Source: Pomacea canaliculata (Eukaryota; Mollusca; Gastropoda; Architaenioglossa; Ampullariidae). Taken from it: DNA of 64,000 bases. Made by a program: the position numbers and the translations under genes. Where the stretch lies: the NCBI RefSeq assembly GCF_003073045.1, contig NC_037590.1, positions 24,950,449 through 25,014,448 of the forward strand. The letters run 5' to 3'. The notes beneath the pieces are model-generated. The model was not told where the DNA came from, made no database searches, and saw only the letters and a program-made list of their open reading frames with translations. This document shows positions 23,900-36,309 of this stretch, piece by piece (the first letter of the stretch is position 1; each line of letters begins with the position of its first letter).

Positions 23900-26800
23900 T
23901 CCATGCTTTAAAGAGAAAGCTGAGAAAAGTATTTGTTCATGCGAAACCATCTGTTCAGGACACCAGCCAGGAAAACACGAAGTCGCCATAAATACTGTGA
24001 GGTTTATCCTTTCACAACAGGTAGTCACGTTGGTCGTCTCCACTGATCTTGACACGGTTACTTACGTCGTTGACCGCCGTCGTTAAACCGAAACGTGTGT
24101 GAGGCTCGATCGTTCCCGAAAAACCCATCAAGCGGTTTGTGATGTGAAATCAGTTGAGATACCGGCTAACGTCTCAGCTTGTGTGACGTCATCGTCCTCT
24201 TATCACTCAAAGGGTGTTCCTAGTCTCGAAAAGCTCGTTGAAGCTAAATACAACTAAGAAATCAAGTAGTATATGGTGATGTCACTATTATTTCTACTCA
24301 AGTGAAGTTTAACATCTAGGGTTTACCTGCCTTAATTTTTTTTAAAAAAACAACAACAAGAAAACAGCTGCGTTTGTTTCCCTGAGAAGGCTGAGGCCAA
24401 CTAAAGTGCCGCTTCTGAGAAATACTGACTGACAATGAGTAAACTTCTTGACAAGCTGTTATCAAGCCCCTTCGTCACGCTCGCAGGTTTTTGAAACGGA
24501 AATCGAAATTATAGGAAGTAGTTTTTGCCCGTGTAGTTTTACCGTGAAAACAATGAAGGCGAACCAATCCAATGGGTTATTTTGTTCGTCCGGCCACAAA
24601 GACAAGACAGTCGAGTTCGGTGCTGGCATCGGTGTGGCAACTGTGTCCCTGGTCGCCGTTATCAGGCTGTGTTGCTGGGTTGTAGTTTATGAAAAAACAG
24701 AATGTATCTACGGTTGTTATCGATAAGAGCTGTTGAAAGGTGTTAAGCCTTGAACTGGTTTATAGATATGTTAATGACAGACAATCTCCCAAGAACTGAA
24801 AGTATGTGATTTAGAGTGAACCTTATGATTGCCTCGTGGTGTGTATGTGCGAGTGTGTCTCTAAAAAACAAACCAGGGCAAGCGAGATACGACTAGTTCT
24901 GCCTTTCAAACCTTAACCGGCTTATCATTAATCTTCTCGCCTTTTCAAGTTCGCTCGGGCGATGAGCTCCTAAGCACCTCTTAAACGGAAATAAAAATAT
25001 GCAAAGCCATGTTTAGTAACATAAAAAAGTTTAACATGTATTTTTTGTTTATAAAGCTAACCACACACATGCATTGATGATGGCATTCTGTACTTTCCTC
25101 AACCCAACTGTTTGCGAGAAACGGTGCTCGCAAACATCGCATTGCGTGTCGATAAATTTAGCGATTCTGCAGTCAACGGGCTTAATTGTATTTGACTAGT
25201 GTTGTCGGGTTCCTGTCATCTCCGATTGCCTTTCCTAGGTGAGCGACTGTGTGTCATGGCCGTGCCTTCTTCAAAAACTGTGGACGCAGCAAACAGCAAC
25301 TTTCTCCGAGCATACAAACACTACAGCACATCTTCGGGAATTTGACGACACATTCAGGCAGCTTGCACAGGTGAGCGGTCTTGTGCAAGCACCTGTCATC
25401 GACACATTCTTTATAATTTGTTTCATACCGACCTCTGAGTGTGCGTGCGTGCCGGGCGATAGAGCTTGGCAACATGCACGGCGTGTGAACGAAAATAACC
25501 TCGTGTTTATAAATAGTGACACTTCTTTTATTCAGAAATCACCGAGAAATTATTCGTCCAGAAAACCAGTAGGAACTAGTTTCGCTATAATCTCTTCTTT
25601 TGAATTATCATTTACTTTTCCTTTCTTGTCTGCGTTTCGCTGGAATAAAAATGAAGCTGAGCAGTTTCACTTCTGCTTCCGTTCTGTTGCAACTTTTTTC
25701 TAGAAAAAAATCTGTTTCCTTTTACACATCGCTGCTCCGTGTGAATTAGCATCCCCATTAGAGGCTTGGGTGTGTGGTGGAGGTGCGTGAGGGTTGTTGG
25801 TGGGGGCCGGCTGTAATGACAGCCGCTGTCTGTGGGTTTTCTCTCGGTGCTTGAGCTGTTCTCGCCTTTGTCTTCGGTTTTTCATGTCCACTGATTCCTT
25901 CATCAGGCGCCTGCACGTGCACGAGACACGCAATCCTTGCGCGCAGTGGACAGGCACAACGACAACAAACATGTCCGCAAGCCGGCTTTTCATTTGAGAA
26001 TTTCTTAGAAGCCAGCAATATATGAAGCATGCACATCATTTTCAGAATTCGATGGTGACCGGTTCCGTGCACGCAAGACTTTGTTTGATCGACAACAGTA
26101 AATGTGACTGGACTACCAGTGTAAAAGGCAGGAGACGGGGGAAGGGAAGATGTCAAGATCGATTTAATGAGCTTTTTTTTTCTTTGTTTTTTATGGGCTA
26201 TAGGGTGGAGGTGCTTTTTTTAAATTCAAAGTCAAACATCTCTTTCTTTCTCTAACACAAACACTGAGCTAGCTGTAGGTACACACGCACTCAAACGAAA
26301 CTGTCACAATGGAAGGTTTGGCTATACTGAACACTATATCCTTGTAGTCATCAACAGATAATTTTCTTCACTTCTGTTGTCACCCCGCCTTCTTCAGCTG
26401 AAAGAAAAAGGATCAGTGTGAGAAGTCCCAATAAATTAGCCAATGGTGCTGCTCAGCAGGATTAACTTGTCAACCCGCGCATATAGGTGTGACGTATCAT
26501 CCAACGTCCTATTAGGTGAGACAGACAGCACTCCAGATATACTACTCCTGCATTGTGTAATGAGTGTAAGCCATCAAATACATAGTTTATACACACAACA
26601 TGTTAATGGCGTACCGTCATGGTGATTCAACGTATTTTACGGACTGCGAGGGGATGAATTAAAGCGACGTACGTGCGGTCAATGACCTCACCGCCGTGTT
26701 GCCTACGCGTCGCTCTAAAGGTCAGGGTCAGCGAGAACACGGACGCACACTTGCATTGCACATCGATGAAAATGAAACAGCCTGCCACTCATCCCTTTTC

Positions 26801-27830
26801 TCTTACTGAGAAATCGTCAGAGAATTGATCGCCAAGAAAACTACGGGGGATTCGCTAATCGGTTTCATTAGCAGCTTTATTAAGAAACAAGGAAGCGAAG
26901 GATGGAGCTTGAAAAGGAAATAAGGAGCAGACAAGAGGGACAGGGTGCGGACAGCACATCGTATCACACGAAACAGCGAGCACCTGCGGGTGGATGAGTG
27001 GGGGGTTGCCCGGGCAGGATTTCTCAACCACTTATCACGATTTCCCTGAATTCAGTCCAGGTTTTCTTGCTGTTTACGGAGATAAACTCTCCCTCTCTCC
27101 CGTTTGAGTAGACCGAAACAAGGCTTACTCGACTCAGACGAAATCACTTTTACTTTAGTGACCTCAGCTGACCGCACTGTAGCTGCTGTGGTATTAACTG
27201 GCCGCACTATATAGTTTTATTTGGTGGCACTATATGAATGTTGTAATATTAACTATACATGTGTACTGTAGCTACTCAAGAATTTATACATGTCATCCAA
27301 CTTTCTAGAAATGAGCGAGACGTTCACTGATCAGAAGAAAAACCAGCTGACAGAAGAATTTAAAAATAGATCGTACTTTGTATGGCTTATCTGTGACTGG
27401 GTGTTCGCAGGCTTGTTTCAGAACTAACAGTTTGTCTTGATTGAAAGGTCACTCAATGAATTCTTTTCCTGCATGGCGAAAGCCCTCATTAATCTGTCAC
27501 ACAGTCCAAATCACGGATGCATTCACAGTACTTAGTAAACAAATAAACAGAAAGAGAGACGAAATATTTCAGTAAATAATCAATATGCAGCCCATCCTAA
27601 ACTAAAGGAAATGTGTTATACACGACTACTGATCCTAAAACACACTTGCCGCACCTCTGTTAGCCCTCACCTGCCCTGCCATGAGCAGCCTACCTTCGTG
27701 GTAAGCTCCACTCCCACACAGGCTACTCTGTGTCCAGATCCGCTACCTCACACTTCGCAGTACTCGCTAAGTCGAGGGAGCTTTCCGTAAACTAAAATAG
27801 AAAATTAATGCAGTTTTTTTTTTTTTTCTT
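23900..27830. other. Intergenic region upstream of the SOCS gene
   Basis: No exon with conserved motifs was found. The longest open frames (for example 25239-25703 plus and 25758-26156 minus) overlap each other on opposite strands and look random. AGGTCAGGGTCA near 26719 resembles a nuclear-receptor repeat. Confidence 0.4.
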
Positions 27831-27938
27831 CACTGTCTTGCGAGTGTGCGTGTGTTTATTACGAGTACACTGCAGGGCGACGAGGCCGTACAGCAACTCA
27901 AAGCGAGCAGACGATACGAGAACTCGGTCACGCCTACT

Positions 27939-28001
27939 GCGCATGCGCCACTCGCGTTTTCCCAGAAAAGACTGGCGTCAGTTGCTGTGTGTTTCTGGGA
28001 A
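27939..28001 (+). promoter_or_regulatory. SOCS proximal promoter: NRF1-type site and two STAT (GAS) sites
   Basis: TGCGCATGCGCC (27939-27950) matches the NRF1 palindrome. TTCCCAGAA (27959-27967) and TTCTGGGAA (27993-28001) both fit the STAT consensus TTCN3GAA, and the second is the exact reverse complement of the first. The pair lies about 160-200 bases before the SOCS start codon. STAT-driven induction of SOCS/CISH genes as negative feedback is established in vertebrates. Its use here is inferred. Confidence 0.7.
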
Positions 28002-28162
28002 GCTGGTGTTCATTTCTCGACATGGCTTTTGTAGCAAGACGACGTAGGTCTCATAAGTCTCTGAGAGTCTCTGGTCCCTGTCATTTAGCGATCCGCTGTC
28101 TGATCGCAGTGTTGGGTTTGTGAGTTTGCAGGTGACCGGCAGCAGCCAGCGACGTGTTAGCA

Positions 28163-30351
28163 ATGGTGTGTCAGATGCCAGAGCAATCAGTTAGTGTTCT
28201 GAGTTCTAAAAGTACCAGTAGTTGTGTGCCGTCGACGTTTGGGAGACGAAAGACGAGACACGATCATGGTCGGCACTGCGGAATGGCAAACAGACTTGAG
28301 TCGCCACCTGCTGTGCCGGAGATTGTGTTTATGGAAAATGGAGAAGGGGGACCGTTTCCACCACTGCCCTCGCAGGGAGCATCTCTTGCTGACTCACCAA
28401 GTACCGACAGTGAAGGGGCGGGCACCAGCTGCTCCAGAGACTCGGAACTCTCGACATCACTACCAGCTTGTAATGGAGAGACTGAGGAAACATCGTCGGA
28501 GCCAGAATGCTCGCCTCGTCCTCCATCTCACGGAATTTCAGGCCTCACCGCTCGGGAGCTGACGCAGGCACGGATAGAACAGGACAGAGCCTACCTGTAC
28601 AACATCTTGCCAGCAGTCACCAGTGAGGTGGACTTTAAACGGCTCGCGGACAGTGTGACCTGTTTAACAGAGAATTGTATGTTTTATGCTGATTTGGATT
28701 CAAAAGGAGCCAGATTGTTGCTAGGTGACTCGCCTGTCGGAACCTTCATCATACGCAACAGCGCGGATCCCAAGTTTCTGTTCGCGTTGAGTGTGATGAC
28801 GGAGCGAGGAGCGACTTCAGTTCGTATCCAGTACCGTCGTGGGTTTTTCCAGCTCGACTGTGAAGAGAAAATGAGACGCAAACTGCCTAGGTGAGAGCAT
28901 ATATCGATGTAACACAACAGTTTCATTACATTCCCTAACCCTAACCCTACACAGCATGTACACAGTTGCATTAAACATGTCTTTAGTCATTCTCCAACAT
29001 TTATATCTTCTCTCTTTCATTGTATTTCTTATTCCTTTCTTGTGCCTCCCTCCTCCTTCCACCTACAGTGTGTGTCCTAGTGTCTGGGTATGTGGGCAGA
29101 TATTTTTCATTTCATGCGCTGTAATATGTAACATGTCTGCACATCTAACGATCAATTTCTAAAATAAATAGTTGCAAAGGGACTGCTTGAGGCAATTGAT
29201 TAATAGATTAGTGTCGGCTTGCTCTGTCTTGAGTTTCCTGTATGTGGATGAGTTGATAAAGATAACGACAAAAACATGATGGAAAAGCGATGCAAGTTCT
29301 AGTTAAGACTAGAAAATTAATCCTTAATGTAAGCAATCACACATAAGAGGCTTTTCTCTGAGTGGCTGTAGCAGCAAATGTTAACAAAATGAAGGTACAA
29401 GGAAAACGCAGATAATTTTATATGAGAACACAGTTGAGACTAATAATAATAATAAACAATGGCGAATGGTGCAAACGTGTGTGCACTTTAATAAGCGCGG
29501 CACTGGTTAATGAGGAACGGTTTGTAAATAATTACTTGTCCTTCAATAATTGTGTTCTACTTAATAATATCACACTACTGTAGACGATGTAATGGGAAAC
29601 GAGCTCAAGTTTGTTAGAAACATTATTGCAATCAAAATCCGGCTTTTTCCAGTAATTGGATTAAATGATACATGGCTGTATCTGCTTTCGTTTTCGTGGT
29701 ATAAGCACTCAGAACGATATATGATGATAAGAAGTATAAAGGAAGAGAATTTATTGCATCTTTATTTAGTCAGATATAGAGGTGATACGCGAGACAAAGA
29801 TGTTGTCAGTAGGATTAGTAGAGTACAGTACTGCAGTACCGTAGATGAAGCAGTTGTGTGAGAGATGTTGTAGCTGTAGCTGTAGCTATGCATGTAAGTG
29901 TGTGAGTGTGTGAGTGCTGTGTGTTTACACCGTCCTATGCCTGTAAGTGTGTAAGTGTGTGAGTGCTGTATGTTTACACCGTCCTATGCCTGTAAGAGTG
30001 TAGGTGTGTAAGTGCTGTGTGTGCTGCACAGGATGTAGCTGTGTAAATACTGTTGCTGTTGCGTTGCCGGGGCAGGTTTGAGACTGTGATGGAGCTGATC
30101 GACTTCCACGTGGCGCAGTGTCGCGACGGCTTCGGGGAGCAGTGCCGGTGGCTGGAGACGTCAGGGCGGAGGGACATGGTGGTCATCCTGACTCGCCCCG
30201 ACGTCACTCGCCCCCGTCTCTCACTCACCTGGCGAGACTGGCCGTCAACACTCGCCTAGCAGATCTGCACCTACCCAGTCGCTCCACTGATCTCCTACCT
30301 GTTCCTCAAGCCATCAAAAACTACCTCCGCGAGTACCCCTACAAGGTGTGA
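28163..30351 (+). CDS. SOCS2/CISH-type suppressor of cytokine signalling, two coding exons, apparent frame break before the SOCS box
   Basis: SOCS proteins bind phosphotyrosines of cytokine receptors through SH2 and recruit an elongin/cullin ubiquitin ligase through the SOCS box. Exon 1 is 28163-28890 and exon 2 is 30076-30351. The start ATG has a good context (AGCAATGG). A Ser/Pro-rich N-terminal part of about 170 residues precedes the SH2 domain, whose GTFIIRNS motif carries the phosphate-binding Arg near residue 198. SH2 continues in exon 2 with RFETVMELIDFHV, and the splice splits an Arg codon. The SOCS box (SLTHLARLAVNTRL ... IKNYLREYPYKV, stop at 30349-30351) is in the next frame. As written, the SH2 frame stops at 30257 after 303 residues. 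One extra base in the C5 run at 30211-30215 would give 334 residues. A sequencing error is the simplest cause, a real mutation the alternative. It is closest to SOCS2/CISH by its SH2 and SOCS box. Confidence 0.88.
28891..30075 (+). other. SOCS intron
   Basis: A 1185-bp intron with GTGAGA donor and GGGGCAG acceptor. It contains a short telomere-like ccctaaccctaaccctac at about 28936-28953 and a tandem repeat close to the acceptor. No other exon is supported. Confidence 0.6.
29885..30022. repeat. Tandem repeat of about 55 bp next to the SOCS exon 2 acceptor
   Basis: The block tgtaagtgtgtgagtgctg...tttacaccgtcctatgcc is repeated about two and a half times, ending some 50 bases before the acceptor. 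Confidence 0.7.
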
Positions 30352-31586
30352 ACGTCCGCGCCGCTCCACGTGCAAGTCCCGTGCGTTGCTCGGTGCAGGT
30401 GCACCGGCCTGAGAGCACGCATCCACCGAAAAGCGGCAGGCCTGCAGCATCCAGAAAGCGCCGCTGCACGCAGCACCAGACACGGACTAGTTTCTTTAAC
30501 AAGACTCCCGGACCAAGGCTGGAATATGTGTGTGATGGGTGCTGCTTGAAGGGAAAGAGAAAGACTGTTCCCTTTACCCGCCGCCCCCGATCAGGTGACT
30601 ATGTAAAGAGAAGAAGAGAAGGCGTTGGCCACACCTTGCGCTATTGAGAAGAAACAGATGTGTGAACCAGTGATAGGCTTGTCGGATACCAATGACCCAA
30701 GTGGACTAGCACCACACCTAGCAAAGTCAGGCTAGCAGTCTAGGCACACACACACACTTGCGAAGTATCTTCGCCTTTTAAGCACCAGCCCACAACCGCT
30801 GTTGTTTATTTATTTGAAATTTACTTTTTTCGTGTAGGAGAAAACAACCAAAAAAAAACTACCAGCGAAAAATGTTTGCTTTAAACGTTAAAAATTACTT
30901 TTTGTTGGTTTGTCATAATGTTTGTCGATTTTTATTAATTGTATTTGCCTTTCTTCGATGTATTCTTAAACTTGTTTTAAACTTGTCACAAAGTATTTTA
31001 GAGCTTGCTATTTCTTCGTCTAAAAAAACCACCTAGTCATACCAAGCTGTATGAAATTAAATGTATTTAAAAAAAGGACAAAGGGGGTGGGGACCGTAGG
31101 GCCCTATAGTAAGGTGTGCCGCTACGAGACAAGCTGTCGTCGACTTTTCTGCCAAACAACGAGGACATAAGGTTGAGGGCACTGTAGTAAAGGACTGTCA
31201 AACCAGGAAGCCACCACGCGCGGTGTTTCCGTGGAACTGTCGTGTACAGGATTACATGGGCGACATCTTTGATTGGTCAGGACGGCGAAGCTGAACTGTT
31301 TGCTGGTCGTTACCGTGTGGGCTCTTGTGTGGGGGAGTGGACATCACGTGACAGTGAGTGGTGCGAGCTCTTCCTCACACTCTTATTATAGAAGGACGGA
31401 TCGACGGGTCGAGTGTGTGTGTATGAGAGAGAGAACATGGGGAAGGGAGTGAGAGAAATGTATATTATTATATTTATGACAGATATAGCGAAACTCGTGT
31501 TTTTATTTTGTGCTGTTTTATTTTATTATTTGAGGGAGGGGGGATGAGAGTGAGTGGCAGAGAGAGAGAGAGAGACTTTAAATAAA
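30352..31586 (+). other. Probable SOCS 3' UTR
   Basis: Follows the SOCS stop without a further coding exon. AATAAA at 31581-31586, after a GA microsatellite at about 31559-31574, is a plausible poly(A) signal. AT-rich stretches with ATTTATTT (about 30806) would fit an unstable mRNA, as for many SOCS transcripts. The extent is inferred. Confidence 0.45.
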
Positions 31587-34500
31587 GTACTTTCATTTTC
31601 ATGTTCGTGTAAATACCCACAAATAAATTATGACAGATGCACGATCAATCATGACATGCGTAGCGTCTTTAAATTGGAAATTAAACATTGAGCACTTTAT
31701 TGCCTGTGTTCAGCCTCAAGTTGTTGAGATGTTCATTAATTGTTATCTTTCACCTTACCTTGAGCTTCAAAAAAACATTCTGACCTATCAGTGTGAGGGG
31801 CTCACTGGCCTACTGTGCTTTACAGTGTTTGGGACCATCCCTGCTGACAGACACACGGTCTTCTGAGAAATGCGTGAGTGGCGTGTGGGGGCTGGGGGCT
31901 GGGCTCGCTACAGAATGTAGTTGTTGTAGTCACGGAACAGCATTTCTCAAAACTTCGACTCGTCTTCTAGTCATTTCTTCTTGATAGAGCGTAGGTATTA
32001 AACACCAGTGTAGATAGTAAACAGTGTAGAAATATCAATTATTTGTCGTAAGGAAACCTAGGGATTATAAAGGAATTAATTAAAAAAGTTATATTATAAA
32101 ATATTTTCATATATTTCGGTTTTGTCCTAATTGGAAAAATGTAGAGTATTAACAGTCTGAAAATGAGTAGAATGTGCGTCTCGAGTTATGTTTATATATT
32201 TCTTAATGTGTTAATTATCTACTTTTTGACTTTAAAAGATTTATTTACAAAAAAAAACAAAAAAGAAGAATGGTAAATGTAAGAAATGGCATCAGTGTCT
32301 CAGCATCACTTTAAGGAAGGAAAGAAGGTGTAGAAGGAACAAATCTGATGATACTGGCTTTTAGTCAAAAATGTAGTTTAAATTAGCATCGACTAGGTCG
32401 CTGTCTAAATGGTAGGGCAGCCACGAATGAGGCAGAAATACCACAACAACACAGACTTAGTGTCATACCCACAACACAATCTTAATATCATGATCATAAC
32501 TCTGACTTAGTATGATAGTCATAGCATAGACTTCATGTCATGATAATAACACAATATTAATATCATGATCATAAAGACTTAATGTATCATTTCACAGTCA
32601 TAACACATAATTTATATTTTAGTCATAATGCGGATTTCATGTCATGATCATTATACAGACTTAATCATAGTCATAATACAAACTTAATATCAATTGTCAT
32701 AAAACAGACTTTCTTTGCTCTGACCATGTTTATTACTGCATCAGATTTTTTTAAATACACTTTTTTCCCGTTCGAATTCCGTTTCTAGAAGTATTAAAAG
32801 GCTTACAACACTCAAACACACCAACACAGTATGTTGCAACAGATTGTGTCCAGTGCCAAGTCCAGCAGTTCTGGAACTAGGCAAGTCAATGCCTCCAGTG
32901 TTGTCTGCTCGTTATTTACACAGAACTGTCTCTACTTTTCTGCTTTTAATGGTTCTCCTCCCATCCTTTCTCATTTTTTCATCCTTCTTTTACTTCTTAG
33001 ATGTCTTCTCTTCTTTCTCAAACCATCATTATTTCTCTCTCACACACACTTACCATATATATAGCGAGAAAATGGGAGAGAGCATGCAACAATAATACAG
33101 CGAGGGATAGACGGTGTAGGTTTATTAGACGTGCTCGTACAGTTAAACACACATAAATAGGACTTTAGACAACATCTCTAAAAATGATGGAGAAGTTTTC
33201 TGTCGCTAGGAAGCAGAAAAACGAGGGCGATGGTTTTCATTTGCACGCGGCTCAATTTCCAAGAAGCCTCACACTTCTTTGTAGTATTAAATAACAAAAT
33301 GTCTCTGTATTTGACTACTCAAACTACGGGTGAAAGGGAACCTTGCTACAGGTGGCATAGCCAGCACCAGCTTGTAACTCACTACACTCCCAACAAGCAT
33401 TTGTGTGCTGCTGCTGCTGCTGTAGGTACTCGCCTCCTTTCCGTTCCCAGAATCGGGACGAAAGAATTTTGGTGAAAACACACAGTATAGAGTCATTCAC
33501 AGGTGCTCTTAACACTCTTTTTGAGAAACATCTGGAGTTTAAGGGGCACAAGTTGCAGTGTGATTATTGTTCATATCATTTTTCTTCTTGTTGCACAGTT
33601 TCTACTGTTCGTGTTTAGCGTGCTTGATTAACACTCAGAGCCTGCCTGTGATGTTGATGCGCTTATATAATGATTTATTATTAAAGTTGTACAACTTTTT
33701 AGAAAGACTGCGATTGACCATTTACACTCTAATGCTGTACGAATTGTGTTAGCAAGACCTAGGTTGACCATTTACACTGTAATGCTCTACGAATTTAGTG
33801 GTGAACGGGTACATCATGTGTGACATCATGTGTCAAAGGTCATAGCTTGGGAGCGACCTTCACTTCCACATTTTTACACAAACAAGAAGCCGGAAGTGTT
33901 TGATTTGGGGAAAGAATATACTTTAAGTCAAAACCTTTAAAGACACCTTAATTTTGCTAATTAAGTAAATAGCGAGAAAGCTATTCTGACTATTTATGTT
34001 TGCTTTCTCGTCCGTTTGTACCATGAATCAGATCCACTGATATCATCGCTGAGTGGATTTCTTCGGGCGTGTTCTTGTTTACATGTGTTACATAGTTCTG
34101 CTGACAGTTAATGTAAACTCCCTTTCTGACAAAAGCTCACAGCTCGTACAGTTTGTCACATGAAGAAACTATGAAGACTGTGAGAGGTGTGGACCGAAGT
34201 CACGTGTGTCACAGTAAGCCACAGTAAGCCACAGTAAGCCACAGAATGACCAAATCACAGTTCCTCCTTCCTCTTTACAAATGAGAATTTTTCAGGAAAA
34301 GGTTAATAAGTTCATATCATTTCCTTGTTTGTGTACTAATAATGTCGAATTACATACATTATCTGTCTTCCCTTTCCTGTGCTTTCGTCCTGGGAACTTT
34401 CAAACAGCCGCGAATCCCCACAAAAATGTTGTCGGGGTGGAAGGGCGGGGGGTTGGTAGATGCAAACAGTGTAGAAGTACACTGAGCAATAAGGTGGTCG

Positions 34501-35990
34501 CCAAAGTTCGCTGATAATGGAAAACTGTATGGTTTGCTTGAGGCTGCTACTCTCAAATTTACTCAGCTAAACAAGAAACTAGCCTGATAATATGATTTAA
34601 TAGAAAATATTTTAAATACTTCACGATTTGTCATTTCATTATTTAACTAAAAAAAAATATAAATGTCCTTAAAGTGGTTGTTAAAATCCAGTGATACAGA
34701 GACATTGTCATATTTTAGAACAGGGTGAAAGTAACTGTGTTGACTTTCAAACATTTCTAAACATTCACCAGAAAAAAAGTGGACACTGCTACATTTGTAT
34801 TTGTAGGAAGGTCATAGTTCGTACCATGACCACCAAGACCTACTTGTAGTGGGTGTGGTAGACTGAGGGGAGGGGCGATGTGACTAGCAAGCTCTCACAA
34901 CTCAGGGCTCACAAAAATACACATACAGATACAGAAATAAATATACAGAATAACCGCAGAGCAGGTGGATGGCATGGGATGAAAATACAGTCACAGGAAA
35001 CCGGTTAGGCTTGTTGATCAGCACAGCTCGACATTTAGCAAGCGTGTTGGTCTGTGGGTGGGTGGAGACGAGCAGAAGGTAGTTATGCACATGTCAAGTT
35101 GTGAGGTTTGTAACCTGACAGCAAAGAGAATATTATTTCTTGATATTTTTGCGTCTTTCGATGAACAAACATTCTCTACATCACAGGGCTCAGGTTACAG
35201 TCTGGATTACTGAAAGTCAAAGATGTCGCCATCCGTGACACAGCTGCATTAACATATCAACATGTGTTACGATATCGTATAACATATATATAATATCATT
35301 GCTACATTATAAGTATTCATAGCCATTTAGTAACATAAATACTCTCATAATCACAGACATAGCAGCAGATGACGATGATGATTAAATGGATTTATGTCAT
35401 ACATTTTTCCACTGAGGTACAAACCCAAGAATTGATAATATTGCTTGTAGAGGAGATGGTATTCGTTTTCGGTGTTATCACGAGTCTGGTGGTCTGTGGT
35501 TTCTCCAGACTGCCCCAAGGGTACTTGCACTGTGACCACTTCATGTAAACACATACACGCGGACGTGTAGCACGTGCTGGTGGCAAGAGACTGTAGTTCC
35601 GAGGTCATATTCATTGCCAAGTAAGAGCTTGAGTGGAAAATGGCGGGAAAGAAAAGAAGGTTCTAGAAAGATTAATCGCTAGGCAGCAAGAGAGGAAGAA
35701 ACAGGAACTGATCTGGGCCCGGAACTTGCCAGGTTTGTTGGAGTTTTATACGTGCTTATTGGTATATAGGGGTACAAATTTATATGCATAATATATGGTC
35801 ATGATTAGCGTTAATTAGTATCCTTCTATTCTAGTCTGTCAATTCTATCTCTTTCGGTTAATTGTTCAGATAGATCGGGCTGTGCCACGGTTAATTGAAA
35901 AAGACAGAGTTGACAGACGAGAGAAGAAGGAAGGGAGAGATGAAAGAGGAGCAACCTCGGGAGAATAGAGACATCAACCAACACACTGCA
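31587..35990. other. Gene-poor region
   Basis: No conserved exon was recognised. It contains the degenerate repeat at 32430-32712 and a short gtaagccaca triple at about 34212-34241. The remaining open frames are short and without motifs. Confidence 0.4.
32430..32712. repeat. Degenerate tandem repeat of about 30 bp
   Basis: Units of the type cttaatatcatgatcataacacaga recur about nine or ten times with substitutions and small indels. The palindrome TCATGA is common to most units. Confidence 0.6.
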
Positions 35991-35996
35991 TCTCAC

Positions 35997-36309
35997 CCAC
36001 CACTGTCTCTTGCCCACTCACTGACACACTGTCTCTTGCCCACTCACTGACACACTGTCTCTTACTCACTCACTGACACACTGTCTCCTGCCCACTCACT
36101 GACACACTGTCTCTTGCTCACTCATTGACACACTGTCTCTTGCTCACTCATTGACACACTGTCTCTTGCTCACTCACTGACACTGTCTCTTGCTCACTCA
36201 CTAACAGTCTCTTGCCCACTCACTGACACACTGTGTCTTTGCCCACTCACTGACACACTGTCTCTTGCCCACTCACTGACACAGTCTCTTGCCCACTCAC
36301 TGACACGAT
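35997..36309. repeat. 26-bp minisatellite, about twelve units
   Basis: The unit cactcactgacacactgtctcttgc repeats with small length variants (some units lack an internal acac) from about 35997 to 36309. Confidence 0.9.

Noticed and set aside
25239..26156. Overlapping open frames of 132-154 codons on both strands
   Set aside because: Mutually overlapping, no motif, inconsistent with a real exon.
28936..28953. Telomere-like ccctaaccctaaccctac
   Set aside because: Fewer than three units, too short to call an interstitial telomere.
35997..36309. Regular repeat considered as a CRISPR array
   Set aside because: It is a eukaryotic minisatellite with no unique spacers.
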